Source: JBOFSR01 sp051651645 (lineage in GTDB: Bacteria > Spirochaetota > Spirochaetia > Treponematales > Treponemataceae). Taken from it: a stretch of 30,844 nucleotides of DNA. Position numbers and translations under genes: made by a program. Each line of letters opens with the position of its first letter. Position 1 is the first letter of the stretch. Below are positions 14,250 to 21,914 of this stretch, piece after piece. The notes under the pieces are model-generated. The model did no database searches, was not told where the DNA came from, and saw only the letters and a program-made list of their open reading frames with translations. The stretch lies in contig JBOFSR010000099.1 in assembly GCA_051651645.1 (NCBI GenBank), positions 1 through 30,844 on the forward strand, read 5' to 3'.

Positions 14250-17200
14250 TTACTCCTTCCAAACACTGTCTATCAGTGGAATTGATTCAAGTTGGCTTAT
14301 AAAATCATCACTTGATGGCACCGAAAGCTGATTATTTGTGCGAACCAAGTAATGGTGTGTTCCCAGTGCGAGGTGAAAAATTACTGAGCAATTGCCGCTA
14401 CTTTGGTCAAACAGAATATCTTTTAGTCCTGCAAGCTGGCTTTCGTTTGTAAAATTCGGCATAAGTTCTATGTGAATTTCGCGGTACGATTTTTCTTGGA
14501 GGCTGTCAGGATGCACAATTTCGCTGACAACAAGGGAGGGCGTTTCACGGCTAAAATCGATTTTACCAACAAAGCCCCAAATTGATTCAGGGACGAGTTT
14601 GTCTTTGTCGCGCTCCCAAACATCGCTAAAAATCGTCAAATCGATTACGCCATTATAATCCTCAATTGCCCCAAATGCCATCCAGCGCCCTGTTTTTGTT
14701 TGCAAGGCACGTATTGATCGTATCATAGCGATGATTGTGTAGCTTTTCTCTTTTTGTGCAAGGTCAATATTTTGAAGGCTAAAGGTGCTCGATCGTTCAA
14801 TTGCTTTTTTGTAAGTATCAAGCGGATGACCAGATATATAAAACCCAATGAGCTCTTTTTCTATACGCAACTTTTCAAGCTGAGGTAAATCCTCCTGCTT
14901 TTCAAAGGCAAAGTCCAAATAGATTTTCTCTTCTGTTTCATCAAAAAGACTCATCTGCCCATCGGTGCTATCTTTTTTCTTGTTGACTACGTATTCAACA
15001 ACACGCTCCATGTTTGCTTCAAGTGTTGCACGGTTATATCGTGTCTCGCCGTCCCCCAGATTATCAAAGGAGCCTGTTTGCACAAGAGCCTCAAGGGCAC
15101 GCTTTGTTACGGTACTCAAGTTTACGCGGTCTAAAAAATCCATAAAATCACTGTAATGCCCGTTTTTATTTCGCTCATTGATGATTTCTTCAGCAGCGGC
15201 CTCTCCCAACCCCTTAATGCCCATAAGCCCATAAACGATTTTGCCGTCAACGACCGTAAAAAGTTTGTCAGAGCGATTAACATCTGGTGGATCAATGGTT
15301 AAGCCCATTGCACGCCCCTCATTTATATACTGAGGCAATTTATCAGTTGAGTTAATTTCGTTGGTTAAGTTTGCTGCAATGAACTCAGAAGGAAAGTTTG
15401 CTTTGAGGTAGGCGGTGTGATAGGCAACGAGCGAATAGGCTGCGGCGTGGCTTTTGTTAAATCCGTAGCCTGCAAAGGGAATAAGGATTTCAAATATTTC
15501 ATCGGCCTTATCGGCACTAAAACCGTTTTCAAGTGCCCCTTTTACAAAGGACTCTTTTTCCGCCTTCATAACGTCAATTTTTTTCTTACCCATTGCACGG
15601 CGAAGCATGTCGGCTTTTCCCAGCGAATAGCCTGCAATCTTTTGGGCAACTTGCATAACTTGCTCTTGGTACACAATAACGCCGTAGGTTTCCTCCAAAA
15701 TCTCTTTAAGGCACTCATGCGGATATTTGATTTTAGAGTTATCAAACTTTGACTCAACAAACTGCGGAATATATCCCATTGGGCCTGGTCGATACAAGGC
15801 GTTTAACGCGATTAAATCCTCAAGCCGATTAGGCTTTACCTGCTTTAGAATATTTTGCATTCCCTGACTTTCAAACTGAAAGACGCCCGCACTTTTTCCT
15901 TCTCCCAGCATTTTATAGGTTGCCTCATCCGTTTCGCTTACCTTATTTACTTTAAAATTGGCGAATTGCCCACCACGCTTTTGAATGAGTTTTTCTGCAT
16001 ACTTAATGAGTGTGAGCGTTTTAAGCCCCAAAAAGTCCATCTTAACAAGTCCGCATGGCTCAATGATATCCATTGTAAACTGCGTTGCAATCTTTTGTGT
16101 TTTTGCGTCTTTGTAGAGCGGCACATACTCGGTTAAAGGCTCCCTCCCAATAACCAAGCCAGAAGCATGCAAGCTTGAGTTTCGGTTAGTATTTTCAAGT
16201 TTGAATGAAATGTCAAAAAGCTCTTTAAACTGCGGATCATCACGAAGATCGCTTAAAAGCCCAGAGCCTTGAATTTTCTGATTGACGGTAAAGGCATCTT
16301 TCAAATGAACCTTAGGATTATTTGGAATTTGCTTGGTGATTTTATTAACGTCCGATAACGGCACTTCCAAAACACGCCCAACATCTTTTAGAGCAGCTTT
16401 TGGCTTCATCGTTCCAAAGGTGATAATTTGGGCAACACGCTCCTCTCCATATTTTTTTTGCACGTACTCAATTACTTCTTCACGCCCCTCATTACAAAAA
16501 TCCACGTCAAAGTCGGGCATAGAAACACGCTCGGGGTTCAAAAATCGCTCAAAAAGCAGATTAAAGCGAATTGGATCAATATCGGTAATTTCGATTGCGT
16601 AGGCAACGATAGAGCCTGCCCCTGAACCGCGCCCTGGCCCTACAGGAATCTCATGCTCTTTTGCCCACTTGATAAAGTCCCATACAATCAAAAAATAGCC
16701 GACAAAGTCCATACTGATAATTGTTGAAAGCTCAAACTCGGCACGCTCTTTTATGACAGCAGTGATCTCTCCGTACCGTTTTTCAAGCCCTTTGAACACA
16801 AGGTATCGAAAGTAGTCTTCCTTTGTTTTAAACTCAGGGGGAATCTCGTAAATAGGTAAAATTGGCCCGGGTTGTGGAATTTCTACATTACACATTTGTG
16901 CAATCTTTACGGTGTTCGAAAGCATCTCGGGGTGAGAGGGAAAAAGCTCTGCCATTTGATCGCCATCTTTTAGGTAGAATTCTTGCCCATAGTAGCGTAG
17001 ACGATTTTGCTCATTGCGCTTTCGTTGTGTGCCAACGCACAATAAAATATCATGCGAAATATAATCTTGCTTTTCGGTGTAATGAATATCATTCGTTACA
17101 ACCATCGGTGTATTGGTCTTTTGTGCAATATCAATAAGGAGCTTTGCAACGGTCTTTTGTTCTTCTATACCGTGATCCTGCACTTCTATGTAAAAACTGT

Positions 17201-17708
17201 CCTCTCCAAATAAGGCTTTGTAGTCTGCAATAAACTGCTGTGCTTGAGCTTCTTTTTTTTCGAGTAAGAGCACGGGAAGCTCGCCTGCAAGACAGGCGGT
17301 CAAGCAAACAAGCCCTTGATGATGTTTTTTTAGGACTTCAAAATCAATGCGCGGTTTGTAGTACATGCCTTCAATGTATGAGATTGACGAGAGTTTCATT
17401 AAATTGCGGTAGCCTGTTTCGTCTTTTGCTATCAAAATAAGGTGATAATAGCGATTGCCGTTTTCAGTCCCTTTGCGAATGGTTCTGCCCTCTGGCGCAA
17501 CGTAGAACTCACAGCCAATCAATGGTTTAATGTCTTTATCTTTGCATTCTTGCCAAAAGCGAAGAACGCCAAACATATTCCCATGATCGGTAATTGCTAA
17601 GGCGGTTTGCCCCAGCTCTTTTGCACGTGCAACTAATTTTTTTATGGAAGCTGCCCCATCCAATAATGAATAATCGGTGTGGACATGTAAATGCACAAAG
17701 TCTTTCAT
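14250..17708 (-). CDS. dnaE: DNA polymerase III alpha subunit
   Basis: This is the replicative polymerase. The 1152-residue product is full length. The N-terminal PHP domain begins HLHVHTDYSLLDGA, with His6, His8 and His10. The polymerase palm carries PDFDVDF with catalytic Asp401 and Asp403, and a third Asp at 558 in KMDFLGLKTLT, as in E. coli DnaE. The finger region includes NALYRPGPMGYIP. A helix-hairpin-helix region (YGLMGIKGLGEAAAEEI) and an OB-fold (about 990-1070, with GRWMAFGAIEDYNG) follow. The beta-clamp-binding region near the C-terminus cannot be pinned down. The start is fixed by the conserved N-terminus. A -10-like TATATT lies only 6 bp upstream of the ATG. Confidence 0.97.
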   Translation of the reverse strand: MKDFVHLHVHTDYSLLDGAASIKKLVARAKELGQTALAITDHGNMFGVLRFWQECKDKDIKPLIGCEFYVAPEGRTIRKGTENGNRYYHLILIAKDETGYRNLMKLSSISYIEGMYYKPRIDFEVLKKHHQGLVCLTACLAGELPVLLLEKKEAQAQQFIADYKALFGEDSFYIEVQDHGIEEQKTVAKLLIDIAQKTNTPMVVTNDIHYTEKQDYISHDILLCVGTQRKRNEQNRLRYYGQEFYLKDGDQMAELFPSHPEMLSNTVKIAQMCNVEIPQPGPILPIYEIPPEFKTKEDYFRYLVFKGLEKRYGEITAVIKERAEFELSTIISMDFVGYFLIVWDFIKWAKEHEIPVGPGRGSGAGSIVAYAIEITDIDPIRFNLLFERFLNPERVSMPDFDVDFCNEGREEVIEYVQKKYGEERVAQIITFGTMKPKAALKDVGRVLEVPLSDVNKITKQIPNNPKVHLKDAFTVNQKIQGSGLLSDLRDDPQFKELFDISFKLENTNRNSSLHASGLVIGREPLTEYVPLYKDAKTQKIATQFTMDIIEPCGLVKMDFLGLKTLTLIKYAEKLIQKRGGQFANFKVNKVSETDEATYKMLGEGKSAGVFQFESQGMQNILKQVKPNRLEDLIALNALYRPGPMGYIPQFVESKFDNSKIKYPHECLKEILEETYGVIVYQEQVMQVAQKIAGYSLGKADMLRRAMGKKKIDVMKAEKESFVKGALENGFSADKADEIFEILIPFAGYGFNKSHAAAYSLVAYHTAYLKANFPSEFIAANLTNEINSTDKLPQYINEGRAMGLTIDPPDVNRSDKLFTVVDGKIVYGLMGIKGLGEAAAEEIINERNKNGHYSDFMDFLDRVNLSTVTKRALEALVQTGSFDNLGDGETRYNRATLEANMERVVEYVVNKKKDSTDGQMSLFDETEEKIYLDFAFEKQEDLPQLEKLRIEKELIGFYISGHPLDTYKKAIERSSTFSLQNIDLAQKEKSYTIIAMIRSIRALQTKTGRWMAFGAIEDYNGVIDLTIFSDVWERDKDKLVPESIWGFVGKIDFSRETPSLVVSEIVHPDSLQEKSYREIHIELMPNFTNESQLAGLKDILFDQSSGNCSVIFHLALGTHHYLVRTNNQLSVPSSDDFISQLESIPLIDSVWKE

Positions 17709-17714
17709 ACTTCC

Positions 17715-17743
17715 AATATATCACAGCAAAAACTGAAGCACAA
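17715..17743 (-). promoter_or_regulatory. Probable dnaE promoter with extended -10
   Basis: On the minus strand TTGTGC (17743-17738) and TATATT (17720-17715) are 17 bp apart. The -10 is preceded by TGA, giving an extended -10 (TGATATATT). The -35 matches only 3 of 6 consensus bases. The -10 ends 6 bp before the ATG, so transcription would begin at or next to the start codon. Confidence 0.45.
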
Positions 17744-17787
17744 GAGAAAACAGCAGGAATTTTTGTAGAGGAATTTTCTAATGTGCT

Positions 17788-19119
17788 TTACAAATTTGAT
17801 TTTTCGATTGTTCTCAATTGTTTTTCGATCGCTCTTTTTCTTTCATACGCGTCTTCATCAAGCGTAATTGATGAAACTTTTTCAATAAAAACGGAGGAGG
17901 AGTCTTCAAAAATGACATGAATATCATTGATTTTTACTAAACTGATATCTTTGTTGCTCCATAGATTAAGCCACGTCCACCCACCATTACTGCCTGGGGC
18001 AAGTTTATCGGTCGTTCTCACCGTTGTAAAAGTTTGATTTGTTTTTGAAAAAGCAATTTTTCCTTCTGTTTCATACGGGACAGCGGTAAATTGAATAGAG
18101 GCAATGGGTTTTTCTGAAATATTTTTTACTTCAACCATCAAGCTTAAAAATCCAGTGTCGCTTGGGCCTTCTAAAGAAAATTTATTAATGATAATGGGAC
18201 TCTTTTTTTTCTTTGCACTGTCGGTAGCACTTTTTAAAATTTGATTATACTCAACAAACAAGGCATCTTTCAAAGCGGTTTTTTCATCAACTACTAATAA
18301 CTCTGCACGAGAGTTTGTAGGATTAATAAACGTATCTATGACTTTTGCTCCCGTGATTACAATGGGGGCTTCTGTTACTTCAATTCGCTCAACGATAGCT
18401 TCCTCGGCAACAGGAATTTCTGCAATTGTTTGCTCGGTGGTGGAGCTCGGCTCTTTTTTAGTAGGTAGAGTGCCGCCAATTCGGTAGCCAATATAAGGCT
18501 TAAAAGCATTTGAGAAAATCCAGCTGTTCGTATCGCCATAGTGACGAGTTGCAAAATTAAACGTTACTCCAAAAAAAGGGCCTGACTTGATGCTCGAGGT
18601 TAAATTGAAAAAAAAGTTTGCGTCAAATCCAAACATGTGCTTCATCGTTTTTCTTCGCTCTGAGTCGTATTGTTTTTGCAAGTCAAGACTTACGGGAATA
18701 ACAACGGCATTCAAATATGAAAAGGTATACTGAGCTCCCAGTCGAACAATCATCGACTTATTATTTTTAAAAAATGCTCTAAGCGACGTGCCAAGTGAAG
18801 TATGAATTGAAAAATGGGGATATTTTTGAATTTGATTGCGGATAATGCTTTCTTGATAGTGAGCTTTTTGATTTCCTCTGAAATAAAAGAGATTTGCCGC
18901 AGCTCCGAGCTCTGCTGAAAATCCTGCAACCGATCGTTCGTGAGAAAAATAATCGTATTGTAAGCTTCCACCCAGCGGAAAAGTAATATCATAATCCAAA
19001 TTGAGCGTTTGATATGGCGGATACATTCCTGCAAAAATATTTGCGTAAAGGTCGTGCTCTGCAAAACTTGAGGCGAGGCTAAAAATCAGCAATCCAAAAA
19101 TTATCGTATTTTTTTTCAT
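17788..19119 (-). CDS. Exported outer-membrane beta-barrel-like protein with C-terminal beta domain
   Basis: The 443-residue product starts with a signal peptide (MKKNTIIFGLLIFSLASSFA). ATG 19119 is chosen over an upstream in-frame start because a GGAA ribosome-binding site lies 7 nt before it and the signal peptide then starts properly. Residues about 21-230 look like a small outer-membrane barrel: alternating aromatic strands such as LGGSLQYDYF and SGPFFGVTFNF, ending near PYIGYRIGG. A Thr/Glu/Pro-rich linker follows. The C-terminal 150 residues contain a beta-sandwich-like segment (VEVKNISEKPIASIQFTAV) reminiscent of DUF5780-type domains, and a basic helix ends the chain. It sits 41 bp after the amidase. 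Function unknown; an envelope-anchoring role is inference. Confidence 0.75.
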   Translation of the reverse strand: MKKNTIIFGLLIFSLASSFAEHDLYANIFAGMYPPYQTLNLDYDITFPLGGSLQYDYFSHERSVAGFSAELGAAANLFYFRGNQKAHYQESIIRNQIQKYPHFSIHTSLGTSLRAFFKNNKSMIVRLGAQYTFSYLNAVVIPVSLDLQKQYDSERRKTMKHMFGFDANFFFNLTSSIKSGPFFGVTFNFATRHYGDTNSWIFSNAFKPYIGYRIGGTLPTKKEPSSTTEQTIAEIPVAEEAIVERIEVTEAPIVITGAKVIDTFINPTNSRAELLVVDEKTALKDALFVEYNQILKSATDSAKKKKSPIIINKFSLEGPSDTGFLSLMVEVKNISEKPIASIQFTAVPYETEGKIAFSKTNQTFTTVRTTDKLAPGSNGGWTWLNLWSNKDISLVKINDIHVIFEDSSSVFIEKVSSITLDEDAYERKRAIEKQLRTIEKSNL

Positions 19120-19160
19120 ATTATCGTTCCACAATACATAAATCATGCACAAAGGTCAAT

Positions 19161-20174
19161 CTACAAATTCCGCTGTGCCGCTCGCTCAAAGAAAGTAATG
19201 AACGAGTGAAGTCCATTTTGAATTCCCTTTGATAATTCTTGTAGATATTTTTCATCATTTAAAAGCACGGCTTCATCAGGATTGCTAATAAAGCCCATTT
19301 CGACAAGCACGCTTGGCATATTTGCATTACGCACCACAAACCATTCTTCGGCTTTTACGCCACGGTTGACGCTTTTTTTTCCGATTTCTGCATCCATGCC
19401 ATCTAAAATAAATTTTGCAATCAAAATGCTTTCTTTTGTAAACTCTTCTTCAAGCATTGAGTTCAAAATGGGGTGGAGGTTTTCATCTACGCCATCGCTA
19501 TCAAGCACGTTTCTTCTGTATCCTGGACTTAAATACCACACTTCAAAGCCTGAGGCTTTTTTGTCAAATGCTGAGTTTGTGTGAATTGATACGTACAAAA
19601 TCGCCTCGTCAGATTCAAGCGGGATAGCGTTTGCAATTTCAACGCGTTGCTCCAACGTCAAAAAAATATCGCTATTTCTTGTCATTCTGATTTGCTTATT
19701 CGGATAAACGTTTTTTAATCCCTGAAAGAGTATTTCGCTTACCTTAAGATTTATATCTTTTTCATAGATTTTTGTTTTTTTATCAGAAACGGTAATATTT
19801 CCCACCGCTCCAACATCGCGCCCTCCGTGTCCTGGATCAATTAAAATCGCTCCAATTTTATACGTTCCACCAGGGATTGTTGGCATGAGCAAATTTTCTG
19901 CTCGTTTAAAAAAATCTTGTGAAATAAAAACGGTGCCATCAACCATTTTAGGCGGATCGATGATTTCCATTTTTTTGTAGTTGATAAGCATAATCGACTC
20001 ATCAACTTTAAAGTGAAGCTGATTTCCGTTTTTTAATAACACCGCCGAGGCAGAAAGCGGTTCCCACAAAAGTTCTGCTTTTAATGAGTTTGCCGCCTCA
20101 ACCAACGAAACGGGAGCTGCAAAAACTCCTGCAAAAATTACTGTAAAAGTAATTACAAGAAATATTTTTTTCAT
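19161..20174 (-). CDS. N-acetylmuramoyl-L-alanine amidase (Amidase_3)
   Basis: This exported zinc enzyme cleaves the bond between MurNAc and the stem peptide. The 337-residue product has a signal peptide (about 1-19), a copper-amine-oxidase-N-like domain (about 25-95) that may bind the wall, and an Amidase_3 domain to the end. Zinc ligands are His116 in DPGHGG, Glu138 in YEKDINL and His198 in SIHTNSA; catalytic Glu292 lies in VLVEMGFISN. All expected residues are present. ATG 20174 is chosen over TTG 20183 because AAAGGA directly precedes the TTG, giving correct spacing only for the ATG. It likely works in wall remodelling, cell separation or flagellar passage through the wall. Confidence 0.93.
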   Translation of the reverse strand: MKKIFLVITFTVIFAGVFAAPVSLVEAANSLKAELLWEPLSASAVLLKNGNQLHFKVDESIMLINYKKMEIIDPPKMVDGTVFISQDFFKRAENLLMPTIPGGTYKIGAILIDPGHGGRDVGAVGNITVSDKKTKIYEKDINLKVSEILFQGLKNVYPNKQIRMTRNSDIFLTLEQRVEIANAIPLESDEAILYVSIHTNSAFDKKASGFEVWYLSPGYRRNVLDSDGVDENLHPILNSMLEEEFTKESILIAKFILDGMDAEIGKKSVNRGVKAEEWFVVRNANMPSVLVEMGFISNPDEAVLLNDEKYLQELSKGIQNGLHSFITFFERAAQRNL

Positions 20175-20214
20175 AAGTGACAATCCTTTTCACGTATATG
20201 ATTTATATTAATAA

Positions 20215-20270
20215 ATGACTCATCCGTAAGTCATGTTTATTGCTCAAAATAGCAAATTTATAATTTTGCT
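20215..20270 (-). other. Two inverted repeats between the ATP-grasp and amidase genes
   Basis: AGCAAA/TTTGCT (20251-20256 and 20265-20270, 8-bp loop) lies 3 bp downstream of the ATP-grasp stop and is followed on the minus strand by ATTTTG. It could be a weak intrinsic terminator. ATGACT/AGTCAT (20215-20220 and 20229-20234, 8-bp spacer) lies further on, about 40 bp upstream of the amidase start, and could be an operator or a second hairpin. Neither has strong GC pairing or a long T-run. Confidence 0.3.
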
Positions 20271-20273
20271 CTC

Positions 20274-21863
20274 TTATTTATCGGCAAGGTATAGAATTCC
20301 CTGCAAGCCTCCACGAAAAAAAATGTTTAAAAATTGCTTAAGGGGCAGTTTTTTTTTGTTTTTATTGATTGATTCAAATTGTTCAAAGGCAGTTTTCATC
20401 GATTTTTTATTCCAATCAAAGGAATTTTGTGCAATTTCTTCTATAAAAGAGGGTAGTTGATTTTTAATCGGCTTTGAAAGATCAATATGCTCCTCATCTG
20501 ATAAGGCGTCAATTTTTTCTATAATTTTTTTATCAACATTGTACGCACAAGGGGGAAAGTCCGTTTTATTTGAAAGAAAATTTTGTGTTTGCTCGTTTGG
20601 GCATTCAAGGTGCAGCGTGATTTTTTGCACCGCATTTTCTGACGCAAAGATGGCCTCAGGTATGGAAGCGGCTTTTGAAATTACGTTGCCACATTTTTCA
20701 ACATTATTTTGCGGAAACACCACGCAATCTCCTATTTGTGAGCGAGAAAAGACGTTTTTTACCAAAGGCATTTTTTGTGCGTCTTGTATTCCATAGATTT
20801 TTTTTATAATTCCTGGTATGGAAATCCATGCACGTTCAGCACTTGCTTGTTGGGGATTAATCATGGAAATTGATTCAGAAATTTTTTGTAAGGGGAAGTC
20901 AGAATTAAAAATGGGCGGTTTTTCGCCTAAGGCAAGGAGGATTGCTTGCTCGGTTATATTAATATTTGCCGCGTACGGAAAAGTCCACCCAGACATATAA
21001 CCGCCAGAAAGTCGAGCGGCAATTTCTCCGATCATCACGCCTTTTGAGCTAAGCTTAATATCGCCTTTGCAGGCTCCATGTGAAAGCCCCAGCGAATGCA
21101 CTCCTTTTTCAAAGGCACAGAGTATTTGCATTTTTTCATTATCGCTTATTTGCGTTGGCATTGTGTGTCCCATTTCTATAAAGTGCGGTGGGTAAAAGAT
21201 ATGGCGGTCTGCAAATCCTGTAATGATGAGCTGGCCTTGATAGAGCAGTGAGTCAATTGAAAACTCGCTTCCGTCTATAAAAGATTCAACAATTGCACTG
21301 CCACGACGCGAGTAAAAAATGGAATCCTCTAGTGCTGCAGAGAGTTCTCTCTCATTTGAAACAATCTTGCACCCACGGCCGCCCATGCTATCAACGGGTT
21401 TTACCACCAGAGGAAAGCTTGCTCCTTGAAAAAGATTTTTTAGTAAAAAATTATTTTTTGTTGCCTGCAATTGATCTTTTGTTACTTCGGAAAATGATGG
21501 GGAGGGAACATTGTGTTGAGCAAAGCATTGGCGCATACGGAATTTATCTGTGGCGTTAAGGGCTGCTTCATGTGAGTGGGATGGCAAATTACATTCTTGT
21601 GCAATCAGAGAAACTTGTGAAGAAAAGTCAGTTCCTGCAGTAAAAACGGCATGAAGTCCCTTGGTTTTTTGTATCCTTTTGGCAAGATCTACAAGGGTAA
21701 GCGAATCTTTTAAATCAATGTGATAAAACTCATCTGCCAGTGATTTAGAGACAGCCTGTGGGTTTCCATCAACTACAATTGTGTTGAGATTAAGATTTTT
21801 TGCACTTTGAATGGCAGGCTCTTGCATTAATCCTGCTCCAAGAATAAGAATGGTTCTTTTCAT
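20274..21863 (-). CDS. ATP-grasp enzyme of a sugar/glycan cluster
   Basis: The 529-residue product has an N-terminal pre-ATP-grasp Rossmann-like domain (ILILGAGLMQEPAIQSAK, then TIVVDGNP) and an ATP-grasp core (about 110-330). The core shows FPLVVKPVDSMGGRGCKIV for nucleotide binding, the AIVESFIDGSEFSID strand, and MIGEIAARLSGGYMSG with the Mg-binding Glu. About 130 further residues have no recognised fold. Such enzymes join a carboxylate to an amine or thiol through an acyl phosphate; similar proteins occur in carbamoyl-phosphate, purine and polysaccharide pathways. GGAGG precedes the ATG. It lies 51 bp downstream of the tri-domain fusion, so its substrate may be part of that pathway (inference). 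Confidence 0.85.
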   Translation of the reverse strand: MKRTILILGAGLMQEPAIQSAKNLNLNTIVVDGNPQAVSKSLADEFYHIDLKDSLTLVDLAKRIQKTKGLHAVFTAGTDFSSQVSLIAQECNLPSHSHEAALNATDKFRMRQCFAQHNVPSPSFSEVTKDQLQATKNNFLLKNLFQGASFPLVVKPVDSMGGRGCKIVSNERELSAALEDSIFYSRRGSAIVESFIDGSEFSIDSLLYQGQLIITGFADRHIFYPPHFIEMGHTMPTQISDNEKMQILCAFEKGVHSLGLSHGACKGDIKLSSKGVMIGEIAARLSGGYMSGWTFPYAANINITEQAILLALGEKPPIFNSDFPLQKISESISMINPQQASAERAWISIPGIIKKIYGIQDAQKMPLVKNVFSRSQIGDCVVFPQNNVEKCGNVISKAASIPEAIFASENAVQKITLHLECPNEQTQNFLSNKTDFPPCAYNVDKKIIEKIDALSDEEHIDLSKPIKNQLPSFIEEIAQNSFDWNKKSMKTAFEQFESINKNKKKLPLKQFLNIFFRGGLQGILYLADK

Positions 21864-21914
21864 TATCTTTTTCCTCCGTACACAAGTGGTGTAATTCTTA
21901 CGATATAGTTTTGT

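Noticed and set aside
14248..14262. TTG start for the YggT protein
   Set aside because: The ribosome-binding site AAGGAG lies downstream of this TTG and fits ATG 14247.
14965..17440. Plus-strand open frames opposite dnaE
   Set aside because: They are antisense shadows of a full-length conserved gene with no ribosome-binding sites or domains.
19120..19152. Earlier start for the barrel-like protein
   Set aside because: It would place 11 polar and mixed residues before a clear MKKN-type signal peptide that has its own GGAA site.
20175..20183. TTG start for the amidase
   Set aside because: AAAGGA directly touches this TTG; ATG 20174 has correct spacing and a normal signal peptide.
20277..20289. 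13-bp match ATTTATCGGCAAG shared with 27001-27013
   Set aside because: Matches of this length are expected by chance in 30 kb of AT-rich DNA; one copy is the end of a coding sequence.
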